From assembly GCF_026262505.1 (NCBI RefSeq), contig NC_067206.1, positions 34,425,896 to 34,489,895 of the forward strand: DNA of 64,000 nt. Direction: 5' to 3'. Positions 32,690 through 40,091 of this stretch are shown in pieces. The DNA is from Trichomonas vaginalis G3. Lineage: Eukaryota; Parabasalia; Trichomonadida; Trichomonadidae. The position numbers and the translations under genes were made by a program. Position 1 is the stretch's first letter. Each line of letters opens with the position of its first letter. The notes below the pieces were generated by a model. The model was given only the letters and a program-made list of their open reading frames with translations. It did not search any database and was not told the origin of the DNA.

Positions 32690-33010
32690 TGGTGGTACGT
32701 CGGACATTCGTTTGTGTCCTGTCGGAAGGAAGAACTTTTCCAGTTGTCGGGAAAATATTTTCCAGTTGTCCGGAAAAATTTTTCCTGTCGGAAGGAAAAT
32801 TTTTTCCTGTCGGAAGGAAAAACTTTTTCTGAAGGTCGGCCAAAAAGTTCTCAATTTTCGAAAATTTGAATGGTTTACGGACGGACAACTGGAAAAATTT
32901 TTCCTGTCGGAAGGAAATTTTTTTCCTGTTGGAAGGAAATTTTTTTCCTGTTGGAAGGAAATTTTTTTCCTGTTGTCGAGAAAATATTTTCCTGTCGGAT
33001 GGAAGGACTC
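32690..33010. repeat. Tandem hairpin repeats, TTTTTCC-GGAA family
   Basis: Begins with the lead CGTCGGACATTCGTTTGTG, then about ten units built on TTTTTTCCTGTCGGAAGGAAA, each able to pair TTTTCCT with AGGAAAA around a GTCGGA-type loop. Unit variants change both arms. Open frames in several phases cross it, but these reflect the repeat and not a gene. The same lead sequence stands before the array at 37700-38055. Confidence 0.75.
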
Positions 33011-33088
33011 GGAATGCCAGAAGGATTTGACAAGACAATTTACCTTATAGAGCTACCTGAGCCATCTGAAGTCAAGCTTGAAAAATAA
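32988..33088 (+). pseudogene. Remnant of an IYLIE-family small protein, Maverick B
   Basis: The open frame after the hairpin array encodes MPEGFDKTIYLIELPEPSE and ends LEK. This resembles the first 20 residues of the gene at 38056-38421 (SIEPLDEAIYLIEINE). The two therefore look like paralogous loci with the same layout, here cut short. Confidence 0.4.
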
Positions 33089-33097
33089 ATGGTTCAT

Positions 33098-33922
33098 TTA
33101 CTCTGCTTGTTTGAAGTTGTCAAAATACTCTGTTATTTTTTCTTTCAGTAGCGGCAAATCTTCTTTGAAGGTAAGTATTGTACAACCTTTCATATCATAG
33201 TGTGTTTGAGGTAACGTATCTTGAACTATTTGTTTAACATCTTCATTCGGTGTCATTGAAATCGGTAAGTTTTCGCGATAGAACCAATTTCTGTCAGATT
33301 TGTAAATCTTAGCAAGGTCGTAAAAGCTTTTGTTGTTTCTTCTGACTAAATGCAACATAACCATATCTCTGTCTTCTTCATTTTCCATCTCTTCAGTATA
33401 AATCATATACTTATAGTTCTTTTCCTTTCCTTTTGGTACCGAACGTGGTATTCTTTTCTGTATGTTTTTGTCTTTTGCTTCAAGCTTGTTCTCTAGCTCT
33501 TCACGTTCTTGTCTATGAATTTCATCTAACATCATGAAAATATAACAAGCGTAACGAGGTGAAGCCCACATTGCTACAGCATTTACTAAAAGTCTATGTA
33601 CATACCAACCTCTCAAACCATTTGGCAAATTTTTACGATTTTCGTACGGAATCTCGACCCTCGGTTTTCCGAGGGTCGCAAACATATGAGGAAATTCTTC
33701 TAAAAGTTCTTTTGTCTGTTGGTTTTCAAACCAATGATATGTTTGCTTTGTAGAACGAAGAGCATTCAAAATACTTTGCATTTGGTACATGTCATCTTTG
33801 ACCGAACGAATGAGACGTAACTGTTTGTTATACTGAACCCACTCGTATTCTTCATTTATATCTTCATGAACGATAGCAGTTGTTGTGTTCTCTGTTGTTG
33901 ACATATCTGTCTTTACATACAA
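33098..33922 (-). CDS. KilA-N domain protein 1 with embedded palindrome, Maverick B
   Basis: 274 residues, or 268 if the ATG six codons in (MSTTENTT) is used. The N-terminal part (YEWVQYNKQLRLIRSVKDDM, then AVAMWASPRYACYIFMMLDEI) is a KilA-N/BRO-type DNA-binding domain. A charged linker and a C-terminal domain of about 110 residues follow. KilA-N proteins are regulators common in large DNA viruses. Inside the domain the codons for LGKPRV coincide with a 24-base palindrome at 33655-33678 (arms CGACCCTCGG / CCGAGGGTCG, loop tttt). The protein segment around it (EFPHMFATLGKPRVEIPYEN) recurs in the adjacent repeat field. Confidence 0.8.
   Translation of the reverse strand: MYVKTDMSTTENTTTAIVHEDINEEYEWVQYNKQLRLIRSVKDDMYQMQSILNALRSTKQTYHWFENQQTKELLEEFPHMFATLGKPRVEIPYENRKNLPNGLRGWYVHRLLVNAVAMWASPRYACYIFMMLDEIHRQEREELENKLEAKDKNIQKRIPRSVPKGKEKNYKYMIYTEEMENEEDRDMVMLHLVRRNNKSFYDLAKIYKSDRNWFYRENLPISMTPNEDVKQIVQDTLPQTHYDMKGCTILTFKEDLPLLKEKITEYFDNFKQAE
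33655..33678. repeat. Palindrome inside KilA-N gene 1
   Basis: Ten-base arms CGACCCTCGG and CCGAGGGTCG with a tttt loop, GC-rich in AT-rich surroundings. Copies at 35028-35047 and 35208-35231 keep the same flanks (TACGGAATCTC before, GCAAACATATGAGGAAATTC after) while the stem changes in pairs. Confidence 0.9.
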
Positions 33923-33992
33923 AATAAAAAATAAAATAAAAATAAAATTAGCGTTATTTTCTGACTTTCACAAAAGACCAAAAATAAACGCT

Positions 33993-34607
33993 TTACATGT
34001 ATTTTTCAGCAACTTCGTCAAATAATTTTATAGCTTTAGCTATCTCATCTACTTCAAACGTTTCTTTACCTTTCATGGGAGCACCATACATTTTCTCAAA
34101 CTTTTCAAGTAGTTCTGTTTCAGCAGCTCTCATATCGTTAACAAACACAACCTTGACTCTATTGACTGTACTGTCATATCTTTGAGTTATATTAAATGTT
34201 CTTCCTATCTTATATCTTTTTGTGTTGAAGTCCTTCGGTTTCTGAACGATGTAAAGTAAGCCTTCACTGCAACGTTCCGTATCGAATGAACCATATGTTA
34301 TGAAATTATATCCAACAACTGGGTCAATCCAGAACAAAACTACTGGTATAAGACTTTTGTCTATAAGATATGCTCTTGTTCCATAGAATCTTACCGATAT
34401 CATCAGCTCAGGATTTCTTGTCAAAATTTTCTGAGTTGAAGCATTTCTAACCCAGTCGTGGGATGTTTTCTTTCCAGATAGTGTTAAAATGTCTGACAAA
34501 GAATATTTTTTGTATTTCTTTGAGTATCTTACGTTGAAATCACCTATTCTAACCACTTTGGTCTCATTGTCTATCTTTTTAACTGTTTCAAACTCAGTGT
34601 TTGTCAT
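33993..34607 (-). CDS. KilA-N-like domain fused to GIY-YIG (T5orf172-like) nuclease
   Basis: 204 residues. N-terminal half: SDILTLSGKKTSHDWVRNAS and a following helix match a KilA-N-type DNA-binding domain. C-terminal half: GLLYIVQ, YKIGRTFNITQRY, an acidic helix AAETELLEKFEKMYG and GKETFEV fit the T5orf172/MUG113 branch of GIY-YIG nucleases. The fusion would cut DNA near sites bound by the KilA-N part. It sits between two repeat-rich stretches and might move or copy the palindromic cassettes; that link is inference. Looks intact. Confidence 0.75.
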   Translation of the reverse strand: MTNTEFETVKKIDNETKVVRIGDFNVRYSKKYKKYSLSDILTLSGKKTSHDWVRNASTQKILTRNPELMISVRFYGTRAYLIDKSLIPVVLFWIDPVVGYNFITYGSFDTERCSEGLLYIVQKPKDFNTKRYKIGRTFNITQRYDSTVNRVKVVFVNDMRAAETELLEKFEKMYGAPMKGKETFEVDEIAKAIKLFDEVAEKYM

Positions 34608-35027
34608 TTTCTGTTCTTACATACAAAATAAAAAAATAAAAAAAAAATAAAACTAACTTTTTTTTCTATCTTGTATAAAAGATATGATTTCAGAGATTTT
34701 TTTGACGAAGTGTCAAAGTTCACTTCGTAAAAAAATACAGTTATATCATGAAATTTGGTCATTTTTTTCACGATTTCAGGGATTTTTTTGACGAAGTGTC
34801 AAAGTTCACTTCGTAAAAAAAATACAGTTATATCATGAAATTTGGTCATTTTTTCACGATTTCAGGGATTTTTTTGACGAAGTGTCAAAGTTCACTTCGT
34901 AAAAAAAATACAGTTATATCATGAAATTTGGTCATTTTTTCACGATTTTCATGAGTTTTAGGCGACCAGGATTTTTTTACTACTCGCAATTTTTTACGAT
35001 TTTCGTACGGAATCTCTACCCTCGGTT

Positions 35028-35047
35028 TTCCGAGGGTCGCAAACATA
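35028..35047. repeat. Free copy 1 of the KilA-N palindrome
   Basis: Arms ACCCTCGG / CCGAGGGT with the tttt loop, flanked by the same sequences as in the gene. The outer pair is partly broken (left T, right C), so it is intermediate between the gene copy and the second free copy. Confidence 0.8.
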
Positions 35048-35207
35048 TGAGGAAATTCATGAAATTTGGTCATTTTTTTACGATTTTCATGAGTTTTAGG
35101 CGAGTAAGATTTCTTACGTACTCGCAATTTTTTACGATTTTCATAGAGTTTTGGCGACCCCTGTAAAAGTCGGGGTCGCAATTTTTTACGATTTTCGTAC
35201 GGAATCT

Positions 35208-35231
35208 CTACCCGCGGTTTTCCGCGGGTAG
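35208..35231. repeat. Free copy 2 of the KilA-N palindrome, compensated stem
   Basis: Arms CTACCCGCGG / CCGCGGGTAG, loop tttt. Compared with the gene copy, arm positions 2 and 7 differ and both changes are matched on the other arm, so pairing is fully kept. Confidence 0.85.
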
Positions 35232-35518
35232 CAAACATATGAGGAAATTCATGAAATTTGGTCATTTTTTCACGATTTCAGGGATTTTTTTTACGAAGTG
35301 TAAAAGTTCTCTTCGTCAAAAAAATACAGTTATATCATGAAATTTGGTCATTTTTTTCAGCAAAAATATATTTTAGGTGTCACCAGGTCACTCGGTCACT
35401 CGGTCAACTAACATCTTTTTGAAAACGGTGACAACATGACATTTTGACAACAACACAGGAAATAAACTTCTTCGTCAATGTTTTGTCATGATTTCATCGT
35501 CAATGAGCGTAAATCAGA

Positions 35519-35706
35519 CAAAAATATATTTTAGGTGAAGAGGTGAGATCTCACCCGTTTTCTCACCTCTTTTCTCACCCCATATGTCCTTACTGAAAAA
35601 GTACGTGTTCCATATGTCATTTTACTCAGAATTCAATAAAAATATATTTTAGGTGAAGAGGTGAGATCTCACCTGTTTTCTCACCTCTTTTCTCACCTCT
35701 TTTTCA
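35519..35706 (+). repeat. Two copies of the GGTGAGATCTCACC repeat
   Basis: At 35519-35580 and 35638-35706 the block AAAATATATTTTAGGTGA, AGAGGTGAGATCTCACC and (TTTTCTCACCTCT) repeats. The centre GGTGAGATCTCACC is a perfect 14-base palindrome. Three more copies occur in opposite orientation at 36700-36770, 36936-36972 and 38478-38540. Confidence 0.85.
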
Positions 35707-35739
35707 CAAGCGTCTTACATGAATTGTACGATGTATATT

Positions 35740-36618
35740 TTAAATCCTAAACAGTTTCGTAGCTTCTATTTCTTCGCTGAGGATATCGAATGTTTTAACA
35801 ATGCCGAAGGTTTCTTTATATTTCTTCTTGACATCTGAAAGAAGGAAATCGTCAGCAGTTGGATAGTTTTTGTTCAGAAATGTCAACATGTCCATTTTAT
35901 CTTCTGCTGGTTTCTCTGCTTCTTTCTTTAAGTCAGCATAGTCGTTTCGCATACGTTCTATCTCTTTGACGGAGTAGTTATATTTCCTCATTGCTGCTTT
36001 ACATTTTGAACATTGTGGGTTCATTTTTGCGTTATATTCTGAAACCTTACCTGCTAAAACAACTAAGGCGTCAATGGTTTTCTTTAACTCAAAAGTTGCG
36101 GGTTTTATCTGTTCATTCCATACTTTACCTCTTCTATCTTTATCTCTTATCTGCCATACACATTTTGCAACTAACGAAACAAAGTTGTCGTAGGTCTTAA
36201 ATTCTTCAGATTTATATATGTCAGAGATGTTCTTATATAACATGTCGCAATCTTTGTCCATAACTTTGTGGTTGCAATGAAATCCAAGAAACTCATAGTT
36301 AACCTTACGTATGAACTTCTTTATTTCTACTGAGTCAGTTGCTTTGACTTCTATTTCATCGAATTCTGGAATAGTAAGCTTTTGTTGTTGTATTTCAGGA
36401 AGTTTAGGTAGATGGTCAATAATATCCTGCATTTCATAAAGATATTCTTCATTTGTTTCATCTTTCGCACTACAGTCTAAATCTCCTTGGAGAAGTTCCT
36501 GCTTTATCTTCTGGATTTCTGTTTCGAAAGTATATGAAGAAGGAATGAAGCTTTTCATCTCTACTAACATTGAAGTTGGGTTCATGACTAACGAGTTTGG
36601 TGAAGTTGTTGCTAACAT
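35740..36618 (-). CDS. Unknown helical protein with a CxxC pair, Maverick B
   Basis: 292 residues, MLATTSPNSLVM to EATKLFRI. The N-terminal 110 residues are acidic; the centre has PQCSKCKAAMRKY, a possible half zinc site; the C-terminal 60 residues form a lysine-rich alpha domain (FLNKNYPTADDFLLSDV). It has the leader TTTTTTTATTTTTATTGTAAGAAC right before the ATG. It is bracketed by inverted copies of the GGTGAGATCTCACC repeat, so gene plus flanks may behave as a cassette. Family not recognised. Confidence 0.6.
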   Translation of the reverse strand: MLATTSPNSLVMNPTSMLVEMKSFIPSSYTFETEIQKIKQELLQGDLDCSAKDETNEEYLYEMQDIIDHLPKLPEIQQQKLTIPEFDEIEVKATDSVEIKKFIRKVNYEFLGFHCNHKVMDKDCDMLYKNISDIYKSEEFKTYDNFVSLVAKCVWQIRDKDRRGKVWNEQIKPATFELKKTIDALVVLAGKVSEYNAKMNPQCSKCKAAMRKYNYSVKEIERMRNDYADLKKEAEKPAEDKMDMLTFLNKNYPTADDFLLSDVKKKYKETFGIVKTFDILSEEIEATKLFRI

Positions 36619-36670
36619 GTTCTTACAATAAAAATAAAAAAATATTTTTTTTTAAAAAAAAACTAAAATA

Positions 36671-36972
36671 TATTTTTTATCTTAAGGAAATTCATGAAAA
36701 TTCAACGGGTGAGAAAAGAGGTGAGAAAACAGGTGAGATCTCACCACTTCACCTAAAATATATTTTTTGGTCCGGGAACAACAAAATGAACGAGTTTTGG
36801 TTGAAAAATACGGTGGAGCCAAAAGTGGCTCGACCTCAAAACAAGCATTTTGTGAAGAATATACCAACCGCCGGAATTCCGGCGGTTGCTTTTTATACAA
36901 AATTCAACGGGTGAAAAAACAGTACAAGACTAGTTCTGAGATCTCACCACTTCACCTAAAATATATTTTTGC
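36671..36972 (-). repeat. Inverted GGTGAGATCTCACC repeats with free KilA-N palindrome cassette
   Basis: Two copies of the 14-base palindrome repeat (36700-36770, 36936-36972) flank a stretch with two further hairpins: GAGCCA/TGGCTC (36813-36828) and a 24-base perfect palindrome at 36865-36888 that is a variant of the one in KilA-N gene 2. The block TATCTTAAGGAAATTCATGA at its left recurs at about 38452. Confidence 0.8.
36865..36888. repeat. Free copy of the KilA-N gene 2 palindrome
   Basis: Arms CAACCGCCGGAA / TTCCGGCGGTTG with no loop. Its flanks (TTTTGTGAAGAATATACC before, CTTTTTATACAA after) equal those of the gene copy, but it lies in the opposite orientation to the gene and outside any long frame. 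Confidence 0.9.
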
Positions 36973-36999
36973 CGAATTCAATAAAAAGAAATGGTTCAT

Positions 37000-37662
37000 T
37001 TACTCACAATATTTTTGTACAAAACGACCCCAAACTTTTAACTTCTTTTCTGCAGCTTCTAATGCTATCTTAGCGAGTTCATATTCTCTAAATTCTCTCT
37101 TTAAATCTTCTTGTTCCCATTGGTCTAGTTCGTATGGAGAGTCTCTATAACCAGAACATATCTCACGTTCATGTTCTATTTGTTTTTCATGCATTTTTCT
37201 AACTTCTTCTTCGAACAAAGGTTTAGCATTCTCTACTGTATCTTCAAGTTCTTCTTCATCTAATTTCTCATGAACTTTCTTGTCTATGGAGTCCAGAATT
37301 TTTCCAACTGCTATGCAATATTTTGGAGAAGCCCACATTGCTATATAGTTTGTAAGTCTTGGGTCTACATACATTCCTCTAACCTGTTTGATTTCATCCG
37401 GAATTTCTGCATTAACATTGTATAAAAAGCAACCCGCGGAATTCCGCGGGTTGGTATATTCTTCACAAAATGCCTTAAAATACTCTTCCCAGGACTTATT
37501 TTCCAACAACCTTCTAAAGTCTTTCCTAAACTGCTGACATATCTTTGTTGCATTTATATAACCATCCTTGTCTCTACGTAAGACTTCAATACCGTTGTAA
37601 GTGCCTTTTGTGAATGTTTCGCCATTAGATTTGTTCGTGAACGTTTTTGCTTCGACTGTCAT
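37000..37662 (-). CDS. KilA-N domain protein 2 with embedded palindrome, Maverick B
   Basis: 220 residues. KilA-N hallmarks: GIEVLRRDKDGYINATKICQ, then WEEYFKAFCEEY, GMYVDPRLTNYIAMWASPKYC. The C-terminal half is a long charged coiled coil. A perfect 24-base palindrome at 37430-37453 (CAACCCGCGGAA / TTCCGCGGGTTG) encodes TNPRNSAG inside the domain, at the place equivalent to the palindrome of KilA-N gene 1. Leader TTTTTATTTTTATTGTAAGAACTGAA precedes the ATG. Likely a DNA-binding regulator. Confidence 0.8.
   Translation of the reverse strand: MTVEAKTFTNKSNGETFTKGTYNGIEVLRRDKDGYINATKICQQFRKDFRRLLENKSWEEYFKAFCEEYTNPRNSAGCFLYNVNAEIPDEIKQVRGMYVDPRLTNYIAMWASPKYCIAVGKILDSIDKKVHEKLDEEELEDTVENAKPLFEEEVRKMHEKQIEHEREICSGYRDSPYELDQWEQEDLKREFREYELAKIALEAAEKKLKVWGRFVQKYCE
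37430..37453. repeat. Perfect palindrome inside KilA-N gene 2
   Basis: 24 bases, arms CAACCCGCGGAA and TTCCGCGGGTTG. Relative to the free copy at 36865-36888, two adjacent arm positions are swapped (CG against GC), and the opposite arm is swapped to match. Confidence 0.9.
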
Positions 37663-37699
37663 TTCAGTTCTTACAATAAAAATAAAAAATATTTTTTGG

Positions 37700-38055
37700 T
37701 GGGACGTCGGACATTCGTTTGTGGCTTAACCGTCGGACATTCGTTTGTGGCTTAACCGTCGGACATTGTCTTGAAACAGTACAAATATTGTCTTGAAACA
37801 GTACAAATATTGTCTTGAAACAGTACAAGACTTGTTCTGAAACAGTACAAATATTGTTCTGAAACAGAACAAATATTGTTCTGAAACAGAAAATTTTTCT
37901 CTCAAATTGAGAGCTTTTACGGGAAATTTGTTCTGAAAAAGTACAAGACTAGTTCTGAAAAAGTACAAGACTAGTTCTGAAACAGAACAAGACTAGTTCT
38001 GAAAAAGTACAAGACTAGTTCTGAAACAGAACAAGACTAGTTCTGAAACAGAACA
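37700..38055. repeat. Tandem palindrome array, GTTCTGAAACAGAAC family
   Basis: Starts with two to three copies of CGTCGGACATTCGTTTGTGG, then about a dozen units alternating (A)TATTGT or GACTAGTTCTGAAACAGAAC, each close to a palindrome (GTTCTG/CAGAAC around AAA). Some units read GTCTTGAAACAGTAC or GTTCTGAAAAAGTAC. An isolated hairpin TCTCAAATTGAGA interrupts it at about 37890. It runs directly into the ATG at 38056. Confidence 0.8.
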
Positions 38056-38421
38056 ATGGACAGCATCGAGCCATTAGATGAGGCAATTTACCTTATAGAG
38101 ATAAATGAAGTTGTTAAGCAGTACTTGGGCAAGGACAAAGCCAACAAGTCCCTCGGCTGCTGGTTGTCTGGAAGAGGTGCGCTGAAAATCGAGATTTCGA
38201 CTGGAATTCCAATTCAAATACCAGAAAACACTCCTGTAGACGACATAAAGGAGATGAAGAAAGAAGCTCTTCTCAAGTTCTTTGCAAAGCGCCCATGGAT
38301 ACAACTTCCAAACAGAGAGAGTCCAATTCCACGAATTATACAAATTCTCAGAGCACTATTCCACTTCTCTGGTCTGCCGTTCTACATAACCTGTGAAGGC
38401 GACATCCAACCAGTTCAGTAA
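38056..38421 (+). CDS. IYLIE-family small protein, Maverick B
   Basis: 121 residues, MDSIEPLDEAIYLIEINE to CEGDIQPVQ. Mixed alpha/beta with a proline-rich middle (IPIQIPENTPVDD) and no known domain. The gene has no normal T-rich leader: the palindrome array abuts its ATG. Its codon use is less AT-biased than its neighbours (many CTC, AAG, GAG codons), which suggests a different origin. A truncated relative follows the array at 32690-33010. Confidence 0.55.
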   Translation: MDSIEPLDEAIYLIEINEVVKQYLGKDKANKSLGCWLSGRGALKIEISTGIPIQIPENTPVDDIKEMKKEALLKFFAKRPWIQLPNRESPIPRIIQILRALFHFSGLPFYITCEGDIQPVQ

Positions 38422-38451
38422 AAATCTCATTTTAACTCACTTTTTTTCTAT

Positions 38452-38540
38452 CTTAAGGAAATTCATGAAAATTCAAGAGGGTGAAAAAACAGGTGAGAAA
38501 ACAGGTGAGATCTCACCACTTCACCTAAAATATATTTTTC
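38452..38540 (-). repeat. Fifth GGTGAGATCTCACC repeat copy
   Basis: Begins TATCTTAAGGAAATTCATGA, as at 36671, then GGTGAGAAAACAGGTGAGATCTCACC and ends CACCTAAAATATATTTTT at the 3' end of the next gene. Confidence 0.8.
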
Positions 38541-39399
38541 AATACTTTTTCAGCACTTTTCCGTAGTTGTATATGAAAGACAATTCGAGATAAAAGTCGT
38601 AGTACAATGGAATTATATGCTGCACACCGTTTGTTGTGAACCAGACTTGAAAGTCAGAGAAACTGTTACTAGGTGGTTCGTAGAATTTAGAAGCAAAGTC
38701 ATAGAAGTCCTTACCGATACAAAGAAAACTGTTGTTGCTTGAACTGAAACTTGCATGACACATGACATTTTGAGGGTCGAACACGTTTCTATAAACTGTC
38801 AAATCTGCTGGTGGGAGTATAAATTTAAAAGGACCGTCAGGTGGCAATGGTTCGTTCTGGTTTAGTAACCGAAGAAATTGTGCCCAAGAACGTTTGTCTA
38901 CTCCCCAATATAAAAACTCTGTATCTCTTGGAGGGTTATTTTCAATCCTTTGAAATGAAACGGTGGAGTTCATCTTATCGTATTCTAGTTTTAGATAGTA
39001 TGTTCCATTTAGTAAAGAGTGGTATTTTTCTTGAAATTCCCAGTAGTATTTGTTTATTTGAGTTTGAAAGTCATTTAGAGTTTTTTCAAGACTTTCGTCT
39101 GAACGAATTGTAAAGATTTTCATTTCATCAAATTTTTCTATTAGACCATCAGAACCTTTATACTGACCGTGAAAATATACTGCAAACATGAATGCGTTAG
39201 TTCTATTTGAAAACAAAACTCTTCTAAATCCTATTGCCTTTGCATCTGAAGGACTTTGAAGCCAGCGAATTGGATAGTTAAACCGATAAGCTCCGGATAA
39301 AATTTCTTCATCTGATATAGTCCTACCAGCGTTTGTAAAGATATAGTCTAACGGTTTTGTATCTGCTACTTTTGTTCTTTGTTTTTCAACCTGAAGCAT
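38539..39399 (-). CDS. Unknown structural-type paralogue 1, Maverick B
   Basis: 286 residues, strand-rich. Paralogue of 45730-46578: both start with VE/IEK...KPLD, then FTN(A/V)G, YPxRWLxxPS, KAIGFRR, and both end SDFQVWFTT(N/D)G...IPLYxxFYLELSxIYNY. The conserved end has many aromatics, like jelly-roll or spike proteins. Two copies per element might supply alternative surface proteins. Function unknown. Confidence 0.6.
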   Translation of the reverse strand: MLQVEKQRTKVADTKPLDYIFTNAGRTISDEEILSGAYRFNYPIRWLQSPSDAKAIGFRRVLFSNRTNAFMFAVYFHGQYKGSDGLIEKFDEMKIFTIRSDESLEKTLNDFQTQINKYYWEFQEKYHSLLNGTYYLKLEYDKMNSTVSFQRIENNPPRDTEFLYWGVDKRSWAQFLRLLNQNEPLPPDGPFKFILPPADLTVYRNVFDPQNVMCHASFSSSNNSFLCIGKDFYDFASKFYEPPSNSFSDFQVWFTTNGVQHIIPLYYDFYLELSFIYNYGKVLKKY

Positions 39400-39435
39400 T
39401 TTATATATGTAAAAATATACTGTTTTAAAAACGTT

Positions 39436-40020
39436 TTAAAATGGTATGCCATATAGCTTCTTGAATTTGTTAAGAAGTATATGAACGCATTTTCCATCTG
39501 TATCTCTAGTGTTTACATAAGCATAGCCTTCCTTAGTAAAATATACTTGTAATTTTCTATAGTTTACGCCGGTATAAAAGTAGAAAGAGTTTTGTTCTTC
39601 GCTATAGTAGTAAAACTCAAGCGTATGCTTACCATAGTCTGTAATTTCAATTGCTTCATCTTCTAGTTCGTCGACAAATTCGAATACTATATCTCCAATT
39701 TTGCTTTTGTTCTTACTGTTTTCAGAACAAGTGACCCAACGTAAGTTTTCAAGTCTATTGTCGTTTCTTATATGGTTTATATGGTCTACAAAAGGTAAAT
39801 TGTTAGGATTCGGTATAAAATGAGTTGCAATGACAACATGTTTAAAATAGTTTTTTCCACCCATCCTCATAATAGCATATCCTTTATTCCCCTCCCATCC
39901 GCTTAAAACTCTTTTTGTCTTTTTGTTTCTGACTTCAAATGACTCACAACAGTGAATTTCATATTTCTCATCTAACAAACAAGTTTCCCAACGGTCTGTT
40001 CCGACAAACTCAGCGTACAT
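39436..40020 (-). CDS. HNH homing-type endonuclease (NUMOD4-HNH), Maverick B
   Basis: 194 residues. The first 50 resemble a NUMOD4 DNA-binding motif (YEIHCCESFEVRNKKT, GYAIMRMGGKNYFKHVVIATHF). Then the HNH_3 core: PFVDHINHIRNDNRLENLRWV and CSENSKNKSK. The C-terminal half is unassigned, perhaps a specificity domain. Free-standing HNH nucleases often sit beside replication genes in phages and giant viruses; here it is next to PolB. Looks intact. Confidence 0.85.
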   Translation of the reverse strand: MYAEFVGTDRWETCLLDEKYEIHCCESFEVRNKKTKRVLSGWEGNKGYAIMRMGGKNYFKHVVIATHFIPNPNNLPFVDHINHIRNDNRLENLRWVTCSENSKNKSKIGDIVFEFVDELEDEAIEITDYGKHTLEFYYYSEEQNSFYFYTGVNYRKLQVYFTKEGYAYVNTRDTDGKCVHILLNKFKKLYGIPF

Positions 40021-40091
40021 TTCAAATAAAATAAAAAAATGTTTTTTTGAAAAAATGTTTTAAAAAATGTTTTACTATTTCATGCAATGTT

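Larger units (their letters stand above)
34688..35360. repeat. Repeat field with 86-bp hairpin units and KilA-N-like cassettes
   Basis: Units start at 34688, 34774, 34860 and 35276 (period 86 for the first three), each with ACGAAGTG pairing with CACTTCGT and ending ATCATGAAATTTGGTCATTTTTT. Between the third and fourth lie cassettes flanked by GATTTTCATGAGTTTTAG and CAATTTTTTACGATTTTC, containing hairpins GCGAGTA...TACTCGC and GCGACCCC...GGGGTCGC, plus two copies of the KilA-N gene palindrome. Read on the minus strand they encode short versions of the KilA-N segment (FATLGKPRVEI). No complete gene. Confidence 0.8.

Noticed and set aside
32521-33050. Several overlapping frames on both strands over 32.5-33.05 kb
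   Set aside because: They follow the hairpin repeats in every phase; composition is set by the repeats, with no start leader.
34885-35265. 126-codon minus-strand frame made of repeated FATLGKPRVEI-type segments
   Set aside because: Looks like concatenated cassette copies of a KilA-N segment without a whole domain; treated as repeats.
37700-38055. Possible CRISPR array
   Set aside because: Units are contiguous palindromes with no unique spacers of constant length, no cas genes, and the setting is eukaryotic.
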